A stretch of DNA of 64,000 nt from Perkinsus marinus ATCC 50983 (taxonomy: Eukaryota > Perkinsozoa > Perkinsida > Perkinsidae): the NCBI RefSeq assembly GCF_000006405.1, contig NW_003205427.1, positions 199,160 to 263,159 of the forward strand, written 5' to 3'. Under the pieces are notes generated by a model. The model saw only the letters and a list, made by a program, of their open reading frames with translations, did not search any database and had not been told where the DNA came from. The position numbers and the translations under genes were made by a program. Shown here in pieces: positions 41,803 through 51,703 of this stretch (positions within the stretch are counted from its first letter, which is position 1; each line of letters starts with the position of its first letter).

Positions 41803-42370
41803 AAAAGCAGCAGCGCATTATCGTCACCATCAATGACGGAATTCAACAACGCCATTGCTACAATGATGGGGGTGACCTCATCCCAGCGCCTCCGTCGAAC
41901 TCCTTCTGTTGGCCGATCGGCGCCCTTTATCGCTTCCCGGATATGCACTTTCGATCGATTCCTTTGAGTGTTGCCCGATGCGCATTGATAACCAACGGGC
42001 ACTCCATCTCCCTCGTCATTCTAATATGGGAACAAATTAAAAATAGGAGTCGAATATCCGATGGATGAGACAGGTATGTGGTAGCGAGCGAATAGATGCC
42101 ATCGCTAGTTGCCTCTGAGAACAGCAAGGGACTAATGGAAGGAACCCACATCCCCTCCTAGGCGCAAGTGGAGGAAAGTCCTTTCAGAAAAGGTTCGGAC
42201 GTGTCGAAGATCCGAATCACTTTCGTTCGTCTCATCTATCTCGTCGAAATATCCATACTCGAACAACACGACACCCGACTAATTGAATACAACCCTATCA
42301 TGTGGAAGGCATATGTTTCCTCAGCGTCCTCACGAGCTTGCAGGCCGAGACCGGTGACTCAACACTTCCA
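41803..42370. other. Intergenic, nothing certain
   Basis: Short overlapping frames on both strands (41733-42068, 41927-42151) without family resemblance. Confidence 0.35.
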
Positions 42371-43000
42371 CTATCTGTCGAAAGAAGTGTGGTATTGTTT
42401 CGGAATAGCCTCACTTCCTTCCTTCATATAGGGGGTCAGCACATGATGGATCCCATCGGCCAGGATTGAGTTCGTGGCCTTGGAGACCTCCAACGCCTTC
42501 CGTTGAGCATCAAGGAGGCCTCGAATCCACACCAAATCTGAGACCTTCACCAGTACCTCAGCATCGATATCCTCCGGCATCTGATGCATATATTATTTCG
42601 CAAGAGAAGGCTACCACTACAGCCTGTTCCTTGGGCATTTGATCCTCTCTCCTATGCGAAGGTGACAGTCTCCGCTCCTTTTCTTCCACAACCAAGTTAA
42701 CCGATGCATTCTCGTCGTTCTCACACTGCGTCTGCTTGCTACGGTGACTACTACTCTCCGTCAGCTCCTCTTCCGTGTCGAACGCCAACCACTTATCGAC
42801 CTTCACAGGAAGGTAGTCTTTGAGTATTCATGGCGGCCCCCGGCGACCTGATCAGCTGCCCGCTTCCGAGTCGATTGTGACTTCTTCTCTATCCTCTTCG
42901 ATCGACCCTGTTCCTCCTCGCTGGACGAGGCCGATGAATACCTGCACGCGTCCTCCCATAGGCCACCCGAGAAGGCCCAGGTCACCCCCATGCCCGTCCA
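42371..43000 (-). CDS. Unknown acidic/charged protein, last two or three exons
   Basis: Exon 42371-42580 (MPEDIDAEVLVKVSDLVWIRGLLDAQRKALEV... to HTSFDR, stop) joins in phase to 42621-about 42800 through a 40-nt intron (42581-42620, GTAGTG...CATCAG). The upstream exon, VDKWLAFDTEEELTESSSHRS..., is acidic and Ser-rich. A further Ser/Lys/Arg-rich frame (about 42830-43000) is probably an earlier exon. The C-terminal part looks helical. No family recognised. Confidence 0.55.
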
Positions 43001-43059
43001 CGATGACCACCACCATCAGAGATGATACGTTGAATTCTATGGCGTGCTGCTAACAGACG

Positions 43060-43970
43060 AGAAGTGGTCGGCCCCGGTGGGGACGAAGGCGGGGAGGACT
43101 TCTCCATCACTGACCAAAGGACGATAGCATGGGAATTGACCAAACACTCCACACAAGCAACGGTTAAGTTATGAACATCTTCAGTGCTCCACTTCGCCTC
43201 TGACCAATCCTAGAAGTGGCTGAGGAAACAGTGGCGAACACCGAGTCCCCCATTTCGTCGAACTGTCATTCATCAACTCTAGAATGGAGGACCGTTGAAT
43301 TAGCGTTATCGTGGTATTGTGTTCTCGAAAGGATCGAACCATATGAAGAACAACCAACGATGAGAACCTTGGCAGTTGGTATCGATCGGTCTAGCGGAGC
43401 GATGCACTCATAATGAAGATATCGCGATTCACACCTTCCTCAAGGAGGCTCTGACGTACAGCAAAGGAGGACAGAACGTGTGGATGCAATAGGAAAATGT
43501 GATGAGAGTCGTCGTGGAGGCGGCCAGCGCCGCAGGAAAGGCGCCGGGCTCGCTTATATTTTACCTGAGCTGTCGGGGGAAGTCCTTTTCTACGGCTACA
43601 CATGTTGACGTCTCAAATTGTGATGATAGACAAAACGTGCATAGCTCTTCCTTGAAAGCCTTCTCGACACTCAGTGAACTCTAGTATATATTTGCAAATA
43701 CGGAAGCGCAAGGAAGAGATGCCTTCCACGCGATGAGAAAGTCAGCGACCAGTAGCGAAGAAATGCCAGTACATGACCAGTGCCACAATCTAACATCACG
43801 ACGAATGTCCATTCATACCATCTAAGACTGAAATCGGGTCTGGTCAGGATCTATCTAAACTGAAACCGAGCCGGCTGGTGACTATAAAACCCAACAGACG
43901 ATTCAGTCAAGAATGACTCAGGGCCATCACTCACATGCTCAACGATTCAATAAACCTCACACTTCAACCC
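43060..43970. other. Intergenic, nothing certain
   Basis: Scattered frames (43216-43413 plus, 43391-43603 minus, 43499-43684 plus) show no consistent coding pattern. Confidence 0.35.
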
Positions 43971-43972
43971 AT

Positions 43973-44580
43973 TCACTCCGTACTGCCATAGCCATCGGAA
44001 GCACTCACGGGAGTACTAGAGCCAGATTTGATCACAGTAGTAGAAGTGTCCACTGCGGTATGCCCTAACCCTGCAACAACTCTAGCTGGAGAAGTCGTGC
44101 TCACTCTAGGACCTGCCAAGCACTGCCCTACGCCCAAGTAAGGGAGAGCTACCTTGGGAGGTATAGGGGACGATATTAGAACATGTGAGGACTCTGGTTG
44201 TCCTAGTGCTCTGCCCTGGACTAGGGACGTAGCTAGATCGACCCGCAGGGGTAGAAACTGAGCAAGGCCGTCAAAATAAGACTCATACCGAGTTCCTTCA
44301 TACTGTATCTCGCCGTGGTAGGCCCTTGGGAAGCTGAGGGGTAACCAGCATAATACGAAGTCGACATGGACTGGCCGGGAACGCCACTGCTTGGAGCACT
44401 GATGACCCTGGGTGTGGGCAGAGTAAGAGGACCCATGGTGGGCGAAGAACGAGGCATGTAAGGCGCGATGAGAGATGCACAGTCCTGAGTAGTGTATGCT
44501 GATGCGGAGAGAGCCGAAAAGGAGGAGCTCACATGCCTATATTGCCGTACTCTATCTTCAATGTTACTGAACAACTGAAC
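43973..44580 (-). CDS. Ser/Thr/Pro-rich protein, 3' exons
   Basis: Minus strand. The exon ending at about 44290 reads NIEDRVRQYRHVSSSFSALSAS...TARYSMKELG and stops at a GTATGAG donor. Following exons read STPAGRSSYVPSPGQSTRTT... and, after an acceptor near 44085, LGHTAVDTSTTVIKSGSSTP...GYGSTE, with a TGA at 43973-43975. The composition is low-complexity and probably disordered. Start not found. No family recognised. Confidence 0.5.
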
Positions 44581-44695
44581 GAGACGAACCTACGAGGGAA
44601 AAGCGGGAGCGACCAAAGAACAGTAAATCTCAACTTCGACGTACGTAAACTACATACTCGAACTCGCGACCGCTACAAACAATGCACTTCGTCCA

Positions 44696-44883
44696 GCGTT
44701 GGAGGAATATATGTTCACTTTCCTCAGCTGAGCTCGAGAGTTTGCTCACTGATTATAGAAGTTTACATATAAGATCGGGTAAAGGTGTAGAAAAAAAAGA
44801 TAAAAAATTCCTGCAATTTTCCTCGTAATTTTCATACCGTTACCAACAAATCTAGTTGACCGTGTGTACATTTTCCCACACAC
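44696..44883 (+). repeat. MITE-like element, family 1 (copy 5)
   Basis: Begins GTTGGAGGAATATATG, carries TTTCCTCAGCTGAGCTC, ends CATTTTCCCACACACG. Same orientation as the copy at 39.3 kb. Confidence 0.65.
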
Positions 44884-44954
44884 GTTGCTTCGTCATCCCG
44901 AAGGTCTAATATAAGTATGAAACCCATTGAAATTTCACATAGTCACCACATATT

Positions 44955-45423
44955 CTAGAGAGGCGAAATCCGGAGTTTGATCGTCACCTTATGGCCTGGA
45001 AGCCACTTGGCTTTACTGAAGGCCTCAATGTCCTGCAAGTCATCTGGTGTAAGACTCTCTAACGTCTCAACCTAATAGAAATAAAAACACCACGTGCCGG
45101 AATCGAACCCGGGACCTTTCGCCGTACTGTGTCGTAGCCGGCGCTGATGAAATGCGCAGCTATTTCCGCCGACATCTTGTTCACGCGGAAGAAGTTGGCA
45201 ACATCAATCTTCTCCCTCTGCACGTCTGGGTCCATGCTCCAAATGGCAGCAAACCCACGCAGATGCTCCGGGCTGATGATCACCAATCTCATACCACTCC
45301 TCGGCGAACGTGTCCCTACTAATAATGGCATAGCATGTCTACTATATAATGAATAGTATTGGCCGGCTTGGTCATCTCTATCTGCCGCTCAAGGCGGTCG
45401 AAAAGCTTATGAACAGCCTCCAT
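44955..45423 (-). CDS. EFCAB10-like protein with RIIa (dimerisation/docking) fold
   Basis: RIIa-fold proteins dock onto amphipathic helices of axonemal and PKA-anchoring proteins. Exons 45320-45423, 45128-45272 and 44955-45071 join in phase through introns of 47 and 56 nt to 121 residues. The start gives a docking-domain pattern: LFDRLERQIEMTKPANTIHY, then IVDMLCHYYPEHLRGF. The middle (FAAIWSMDPDVQREKIDVANFF) is at the place of the single EF-hand of EFCAB10, but the calcium-binding residues are not conserved. Length fits that family. An upstream exon is possible. The second intron carries a tRNA T-arm-like module. Flagellar role is inferred. Confidence 0.55.
45072..45127 (-). repeat. Intron with tRNA T-arm/B-box-like module
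   Basis: The 56-nt GT-AG intron of the EFCAB10-like gene reads, in sense, GTACGGCGAAAGGTCCCGG, then GTTCGATTCCGGCACGTGG and an AT-rich end. GGTTCGATTCC matches the Pol III B-box exactly and CCGG/CCGG can form the T stem. Closely similar modules lie in other introns of the window. Confidence 0.7.
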
Positions 45424-45734
45424 CACATCACCTCTAACGAAAAACACTAACCCACGATAAACCGACAACACTTACGTTTTCCTCTCATTCCTGCTGTTGT
45501 CTTCCACTGACGTGTTGGCCACTTCTACAGCGCTTCTCGGCGAGTTCGTGAAGGAAGACATATTTCCAATAGTGTACACTATGAAACTCCCCATGGTCAT
45601 CGTCAACTCTACACTGTCTGTGGCTAACATAATTGCTATTATTAATATTCCCACAACAACAAACGATGAACTTTGGAAGAACATATGCCACTGAAGTCGT
45701 TCGCCCTATACAAATCCTTAAGGGTTGCGTTCGA

Positions 45735-48188
45735 CTAGAGTATTATGAGTTCGGCATTAGGCTGTAAGCGAACCTTCCACTTGTCAAAGAGAGCTCGTAA
45801 TGCCGCGATATACTTCTCCTTCAGAGCTTCAATGTCATCGCTTGTGGGATGGTCTTTCTGGGTCACTTCTATAGGCTGAAAAAGAACAACACCAACTAGG
45901 GGCTAAAACCGTTCGAGGGGAGCTGATTCAAGAAGAGTCCCCGATACCATTCCAGTGTTCAATCTAAACAATACCAAATCTTCATATAATATAAAGTTAT
46001 ATACAAAAAGGACCATTAGCGAAGCGAAAGGAAAAACTTGACGGACGACTTTCCCGATTATTACCTCTCCTACTACTGTATATACCGGCCTTCTAAACGG
46101 TAGCATACCAAAGTTATATGTGAACACACCTGAGAGGAAACAGTCAAGAAAAGGACATAATACATCACTAAAAGGAGTAGTACCTCTGCCTGAGAAAATG
46201 GGGGTAGAGAAAGTCAACTTCTTATACGACCAAGTTTGGAGCCTCCTTATCCAACTAGTGCCGCTCACTGGCTGCAAGGACGTATCCTGAGGGAAAGCAA
46301 TGTGAGGAAAATATGTAAACGCGCAATAGTACTACCCATAGATCGTTCTCGCCGAAACCGAAACTAGGCACCAAGGAAGCTCCCTTTTGTATAGCAATAC
46401 GGAAAAAGCCTTTACGACGACGTATTGTGAGGACGTATCTGCACTCAAAGTCGACCCTAGTTCACAATATGCTCCAACTCGCTACCGGCCAGCTTTAGTG
46501 TCTAATGCCTCAGCTGCTCCTCCTAGCACTAATACAACTGCCTGACCTGTGCAACATCGTCTATTTTAATAAGATGAATTGTGGCTACTATCCTACCTGG
46601 CACGGATAAGTACTGTTTGATCGTTTCAGCGGAGCAATCTATTATACCTTGACGCAAAATCATTCTGACCAAAGACAAGGAATGAGTAAAGTCAACGAAT
46701 TTGTTCCAGGATTACTCTCGCATAAATGGCATGTTCGTATTCACCGAGAGAGTGCAAAGCCTAGGGGTGATGCCAGGGAACTTCTGATCGAAACCTGCAG
46801 AGGGAAAAATAAATCCTTTCTCAACGTAAACGGTTGAAAGGCTCCTACCACTCGCGTCAGTGCCATAAGCTGTCGAGGCTCCAATTGAGAGAATACCATG
46901 CGGGTGATAGCCGATCATGTAACTCTTCTTTGGGGAGAAACCTAAGAATAAGCATGATACTAGGACCAGGCGGAGGCGAGGGCGTTACTAGAGGACGCGG
47001 GTTCGTCTCGGATAAGGTGAACTGGAAAGTATTTGGCGAAGTTCCTCATAAGGGGAGAGTTGCGGAAGAACTTCCCCACAGGCCGAATATGTCGAGTATA
47101 GTATCTATGGGGCAAAACTGATACCACTCCTTCTGGAACTGCCTTACTTTGTGTCAATATACACGTATGTTGCATAAGCTACTATGAAGGGCCAGGTGAC
47201 TCTCCAATAATAGATGGCCAGGCAGGCCAGCAGCAGCGACTGAACCAATAACGAGAGCAGTTATCAACAACAGGAACTTCACAATAGACCTTTACCACTA
47301 GCTGCATTGAAAATATAAAGAGACATGCCATCATCTCCCTTCTCCTATGAGGTGGCACTTTAGTCGGGGCGAAATCCAATCCAAACACCTACAACCAGTT
47401 ACCAAGTATGATATACACTAAAGCACATACCTGTTTCGCTTCGTCATCGGCTCCTCCTCTTTTCGCATGGCAAGCAGCTACTGGCTCCGTCAAGGTTTCA
47501 ATGGATGACGAACCTCCCTTACTATCCCCTTCTTCAGCTAGCCTAGTGCCTTGTTTTGGCAAGAGTAATGAGACTATATCATCACGAGTGTTGATAACCT
47601 GTACATGTTCTTTGCTATACCCCATATATTCTACTTACCTGATCTGTGAGAGCCTGGCCAGCCTTCTTGTCTTTTGTAAGGTTTTCTAGTGCATGTGAGA
47701 GCACTTGTGTGACCAGGTCGAAATGCTTGTCAGTCAACGCCGTATACACCTACACGACGGTAAAACGCCGGGCAAGGCGAAAGACTCCCTTACTGGTAAA
47801 CTCAGAGGAGCAATGAGAACATCATCAGCATCAGTATCAGCGGAACTGTCCTCTTCTATGGGGGAAGTTTGCCCGTTGAGATCTCGGAACTTTTGAAGGA
47901 GCTGAAGAGAAGAATGGACAGTAAACTGTCATACCACAAATCTGTCAACTCTACCATTTCCAATAGCATTCTTTCAACGGCTTTAGCATCATAAGGATCG
48001 TATAGTTCCCTTACTGAGCTGTAGTCATCTGAACACAATGCAATGGAGTAAGCAAGGGTCCTGAAATTACGCGTTAGCTTGAGGTACTCCTCTACAAGGG
48101 CCTTGCAGCCTGTAACCGAAGCGAAGTAGTCGAGCCAGGCTGGCGTCCCCTGTCCAAAAGGGAGCTTTTCCTCAGACCCCCCGGGCAT
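45735..48188 (-). CDS. DGAT2: Diacylglycerol O-acyltransferase DGAT2 with N-terminal extension
   Basis: DGAT2 makes triacylglycerol at the ER and lipid droplet. Resolved minus-strand exons: 45735-45875, 46065-46130, 46184-46286, 46336-46438, 46486-46541, 46597-46664, 46716-46941 and from 46989 upward. In order they give KYFPVHLI, the catalytic GYHPHGILSIGA, FMREMILRQG, VVLVLGGAAEAL, RRRKGFFRIAIQKGASLVPSFGFGEND, FSTPIFSGRG, YNFGMLPFRRPVYTVVG and the C-terminal EALKEKYIAALRALF. Hydrophobic helices occur at about 47190-47250 and 47300-47340. Further 5', exons at about 47430-47600, 47640-47752, 47780-47905 and 47930-48188 add about 220 mostly hydrophilic residues not found in usual DGAT2. A TTTTTAG acceptor abuts the ATG at 48188, so an earlier exon or a trans-spliced leader is possible. 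Confidence 0.88.
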
Positions 48189-48279
48189 CTAAAAAGCAAT
48201 GTATTCAGATTTATCGTAAGCATTGGTAGTACATCGAAAGATGATACCTTCCTGGGCTGACGCGAAGGCTTCGTTTGTA

Positions 48280-48537
48280 TCATGTAATACGACGGGGAAA
48301 TACAAAAACAAATCTAAGTGTCGCTACTAGCGACTCGCTAGGGTAGTGGCGGTGGCCAGATGATGAAACGGATGCCCGTGAAACCAGCACTAACTGAGAA
48401 CTACATGCAGCTGCACAAAAGTAAATGCAAAAAATGACGACACGCAGGTTCGAACCGGGTACCACACGGATGAAAGGCAGCGACTCTACCACCGCACCAA
48501 ATTTTCCGAGCGCGTTGCGCTGGGATAACTCAGACAA
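48280..48537 (-). CDS. Possible upstream exon followed by a T-arm-containing intron
   Basis: The minus-strand frame SQRNALGKFGAVVESLPFIRV ends at a GTACCCGGTTCGAACC donor region at about 48465. An AG with a pyrimidine-rich lead lies about 52 nt on. It could be a first exon of the DGAT2 gene or of another gene. The tRNA-like D-arm resemblance (GGTGGTAGAG) is probably just coding sequence. Confidence 0.3.
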   Translation of the reverse strand: MSELSQRNALGKFGAVVESLPFIRVVPGSNLRVVIFCIYFCAAACSSQLVLVSRASVSSSGHRHYPSESLVATLRFVFVFPRRIT

Positions 48538-48599
48538 TGAGATCCAAGAAAGTAAGGGTCATAAACAAATGTTGAAGTGAGGAGTAGGAGTATCATCAC

Positions 48600-49120
48600 C
48601 ATTATCATGTGATTCCAACATTGTCGATAGGCTCGGTTACCAACGCTCTATGGAGGCTCAGGTAGTAGCATGTTGATAGTGGTCGTTGATAGAGGGCGTC
48701 AAGGCCGATCCCAGGAGGCAGGCAAGGTCGTTGCGGCTCGCAACTTGCGGGCATTGAAGCCTCTAAGCAATGGGTTGTAGAGCACTTCGAGTAGGGCATA
48801 GATGTCGTGTGTGTATCGTCGGCATTCGCCGTTATGATCAGTGTAGGAAAATATGCACATGTGTGGCCGACGGTATGAATTCATTGAGGTAAATTCGGGA
48901 AATTCTCGTTGGTTTCTGTACATTTCTACTCTAATTCGTATATAAACGCCTATAGTAAGTGAGGAAACTCCTGACTCAGTCCTGAGATCAGCTGAGGAAA
49001 GCAAACATATATTCCAACACCGGTCATGATGGTGTCACCAAAGTCTGTAATGGGAATGTAGTCGCTGGGCATACACGACCTTTCAATGCGAATCTGGGCC
49101 TCGAGTTCAGTAGAAGGATG
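48600..49120 (-). CDS. Unknown gene with a MITE in an intron
   Basis: The minus-strand exon at about 49025-49115 reads ELEAQIRIERSCMPSDYIPITDFGDTIMT. After the MITE (48841-49020) a second frame, NGECRRYTHDIYALLEVLYNPLLRGFNARKL (about 48735-48835), follows. Both look coding. Joins not fixed, family not recognised. Confidence 0.4.
48841..49020 (-). repeat. MITE-like element, family 1 (copy 6)
   Basis: GTGTAGGAAAATATGCAC at one end, CATATATTCCAACACC at the other, with the CTGAGATCAGCTGAGG block. Orientation as in the copies at 4.8 and 18.6 kb. Confidence 0.65.
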
Positions 49121-49657
49121 CTCGTCTGGGAGGGTCGTTGGGTTTTACACGGGTAAAAACAGTGAAGTACCGGAGTTTTTTCCCCCTTCGGTGGCCATTA
49201 TACTGATCGAGGTGCCCAGGTTGAAGGAGTACAGGAACGTAAGGCAACATGTTAGAGGGGGGAGTTTCCAAAAGACCTATCCTGAATCTCAGTAGCGCTC
49301 CCAGAATTGAATTTAACGAGTTCGATACGATCCTGAGAGCGCTCTTGAAACTCAGGAGGGATCTATCGAACAGGCGGAGGGTGCAGTAGATGAGGTGTAT
49401 GATGCACTTGAGCTTTTACTGTGTTGAAGAGCAACTCGATTTCATCTCGTATGCCTCAGTCGTCGACTTCTGCTCGAATATAGTACACTCTCTGTACACT
49501 ATAGTAGACCACTATTACGCTTTTTGATATTGGTGACCCCAAGAGCAACGAGGACTCGGGGCACATTATCGCAACATATCTCCAATCATTTCTACAGGCC
49601 GTAATAGTAGTAGTGTCGTGTTGGTAACCATATGATAGACAGCTTTCATCGCTGAGT

Positions 49658-51103
49658 ATGACTACTACGGTGGCTACAGGGACCAGCCAGGGTCAGCCTG
49701 TAGTGCTACCGGGCCAGAAGAGGTAGAAGTGGGGGGGGAGGATAGTAGCTGGGTTTTACCTAGATGAGGACATGGCCCTTGTAGAGATAGGACTCCCTAG
49801 GTGTGACTTTTTACACGCTGGAGAACCAGACCTCGTTACGGTTTCTGAGGAGAGGCCTCTGGCAGTAGCAGAATACTTAAAAGGACGAATACGAGCTTTC
49901 CGTAGTGTGGGTGGCGAGCCCCTTAGGGAAGTGATGTGTGAAGGTCTCCTCTTAGTTCGAGACCCGACTCTGCCGGCCCTTACTGACCTCTGTCGTGTCC
50001 CTTCTGGAGTTAGTCTATCGCTTTGGTGTATCGAGAATATAAGGTAATACGCAGAGTGATGGTGTGGGCAGGAAGGTATCAGTACTGGTAGTAGTCTGTA
50101 GGCCCACAGGGGTTGAGAAAAGATTGTTGCTCACTATACGTTGCTCTGCTGAGATCTCGTGCTGTCTTGAATGTGTTGAGCTCAATGGTGATGTGCGTGA
50201 CTTAGTTTCTACTCGAGAAACGTTCGATGGTTGTCCTTCAGGGAGTTTATGGTAGAGTTCAATAGAGTCATCGCTGAGGTCCAGTATGAATGCAACGAGG
50301 ACACTTGCCCGAGGATGAGCGCAACTGACGAGTGGCACTTCCTCTGTGCCGCCCATAGAAAGCCCATGGACGTAATACAGCTATCCCTCATCATAAAAGG
50401 ACCTCTTCCTAAGAGGGCCATGTTGGACATCATGATGGTGATGATATTTCTCCTCAGTGCTGTGCTATCGATTATATGGTGCATACTGTGGACGGCTCTA
50501 CCAATCTTATACTCAGTTCGAAGAATTTCCCGGAGAGAACGAAAGTCCCACAGAGTAGTTTAAAGGTGATTGTGGTAGAGGTAGGGGTAGGTGGTAGAAT
50601 GATATATTATTGCTCAGTTCATTCCAACACTGTACCGCCGTCTATATCGTATTTTTGGTCATCTATTTCATCACCATAGAGCCTTTTTCTTCAAGGTTGA
50701 GGGCCAGAGCAGGATGTGCGCCAGGTTCACCCAGTTCGTAGGTCTACTGCTGGGGTGAAGTCCCGAACTCAGTAGCTCTCACTAGGTGAGGCTCCATGGC
50801 TTGCTTGGGCCCTCAAGTTCTGGTGGAGAATCCTCCAGGACCGGCTCGCCAGTAGAGTCGAACCTCTACCTTGTTCCTGATGCAGCCATTGGACTCTCCC
50901 CTGCCTCGCCACCATCGAGCCCATCATCTGAGGTGAGTCAACGATCTCTCCACCACTGCGGGTTGACGCCTTTTTTATATCAGGGTGAATCGAGGGCTGA
51001 CCCCATTGGGCCGATCGATCGAGAAGAGGAGGCCACTGGAGGGGAGGAGGAGGAGGCATCTGATGCCGAGACGGTGATCCGAGATGACGATCCTGCCAAG
51101 TGA
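49658..51103 (+). CDS. MOB4: MOB4/phocein-like protein with acidic C-terminal tail
   Basis: Phocein is the MOB subunit of the STRIPAK phosphatase-kinase complex. Well-fixed exons: about 49764-50043, 50242-50371, 50458-50565, 50618-50737, 50786-50932 and 50984-51103, all in phase. Diagnostic stretches: WCIENIREF, YECNEDTCPRMSATDEWHFLCAAH, AIDYMVHTVDGS, YRRLYRIFGHLFHHHRAFF and MCARFTQFV; zinc ligands (two Cys, two His) are present. MTTTVATGTSQGQPVVLPG at 49658 is a likely start, but joining it needs either a very short intron over the G8 tract (49722-49739) or another arrangement. The last two exons add a Ser/Pro then Glu/Asp tail (EEEATGGEEEEASDAET) not seen in animal MOB4. Confidence 0.88.
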
Positions 51104-51703
51104 TAGCATATAGAAATCATTGCTTGTTTGCGAGGCCTTGCGTTGGTATGCCATAAAGGAACTCTCTGGAGGAGGAGGAGTTGACGGATGACCTTTCATA
51201 TGTTGCTGCTCAACCTTGGTACTCTACCATATGAGCCCACACTGTGCCTCTACAATAGTCTCTAATGATCCAGCAAAAAAAGCATGCCGCGATATGGGGT
51301 CTCGCAACTACTGGTCAAAGCCCGCGGTGAGCGGTGCATTAATGGCGCCCTGCATTAATTTTAAATTCAACGTTTTTTTAACATGGATTTCAAAAAGGTT
51401 TGAAATTTGGCTCCGGGTTTTTCAAATTCTAAAGGCAACTTTCGATCAATTTATTTCCAAGTTGGGTATTCCTGATTATCTCGAAATCGGATGTTTTTGA
51501 ATAGAACTTACTAAACTTCATATTAGAAAGTTCGTTCGAGTTGAAGTTGACTGCGAATTTAGCTGCCTGACAACAGATTCAAATTGAGGTTGAAAAGGTG
51601 GAGTAGAGTGAGACTAGAAGATCAATATGCGTCAATTCAACTTGCCTATGGTGATCTCTGTGTTTTACCTTGATTGTATTATTGTTTTTTCAACATCGCC
51701 ATC
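51104..51703. other. Intergenic; partial family-2 MITE
   Basis: AT-rich, with degenerate ATTTCAAAAAGGTTTGAAATT units (51385-51500) and a TTGAAAAGGTGGAG end at about 51588, resembling the element at 3368-3581. No left terminal repeat was found, so it is a decayed copy at best. Confidence 0.4.

Noticed and set aside
48436-48500. Minus-strand tRNA gene: GGTGGTAGAG resembles a D-arm and GGTTCGAACC a T-arm
   Set aside because: Acceptor and T stems do not pair, and the D-arm-like part is better read as coding sequence ahead of a GT donor. Kept only as a T-arm-containing intron candidate.
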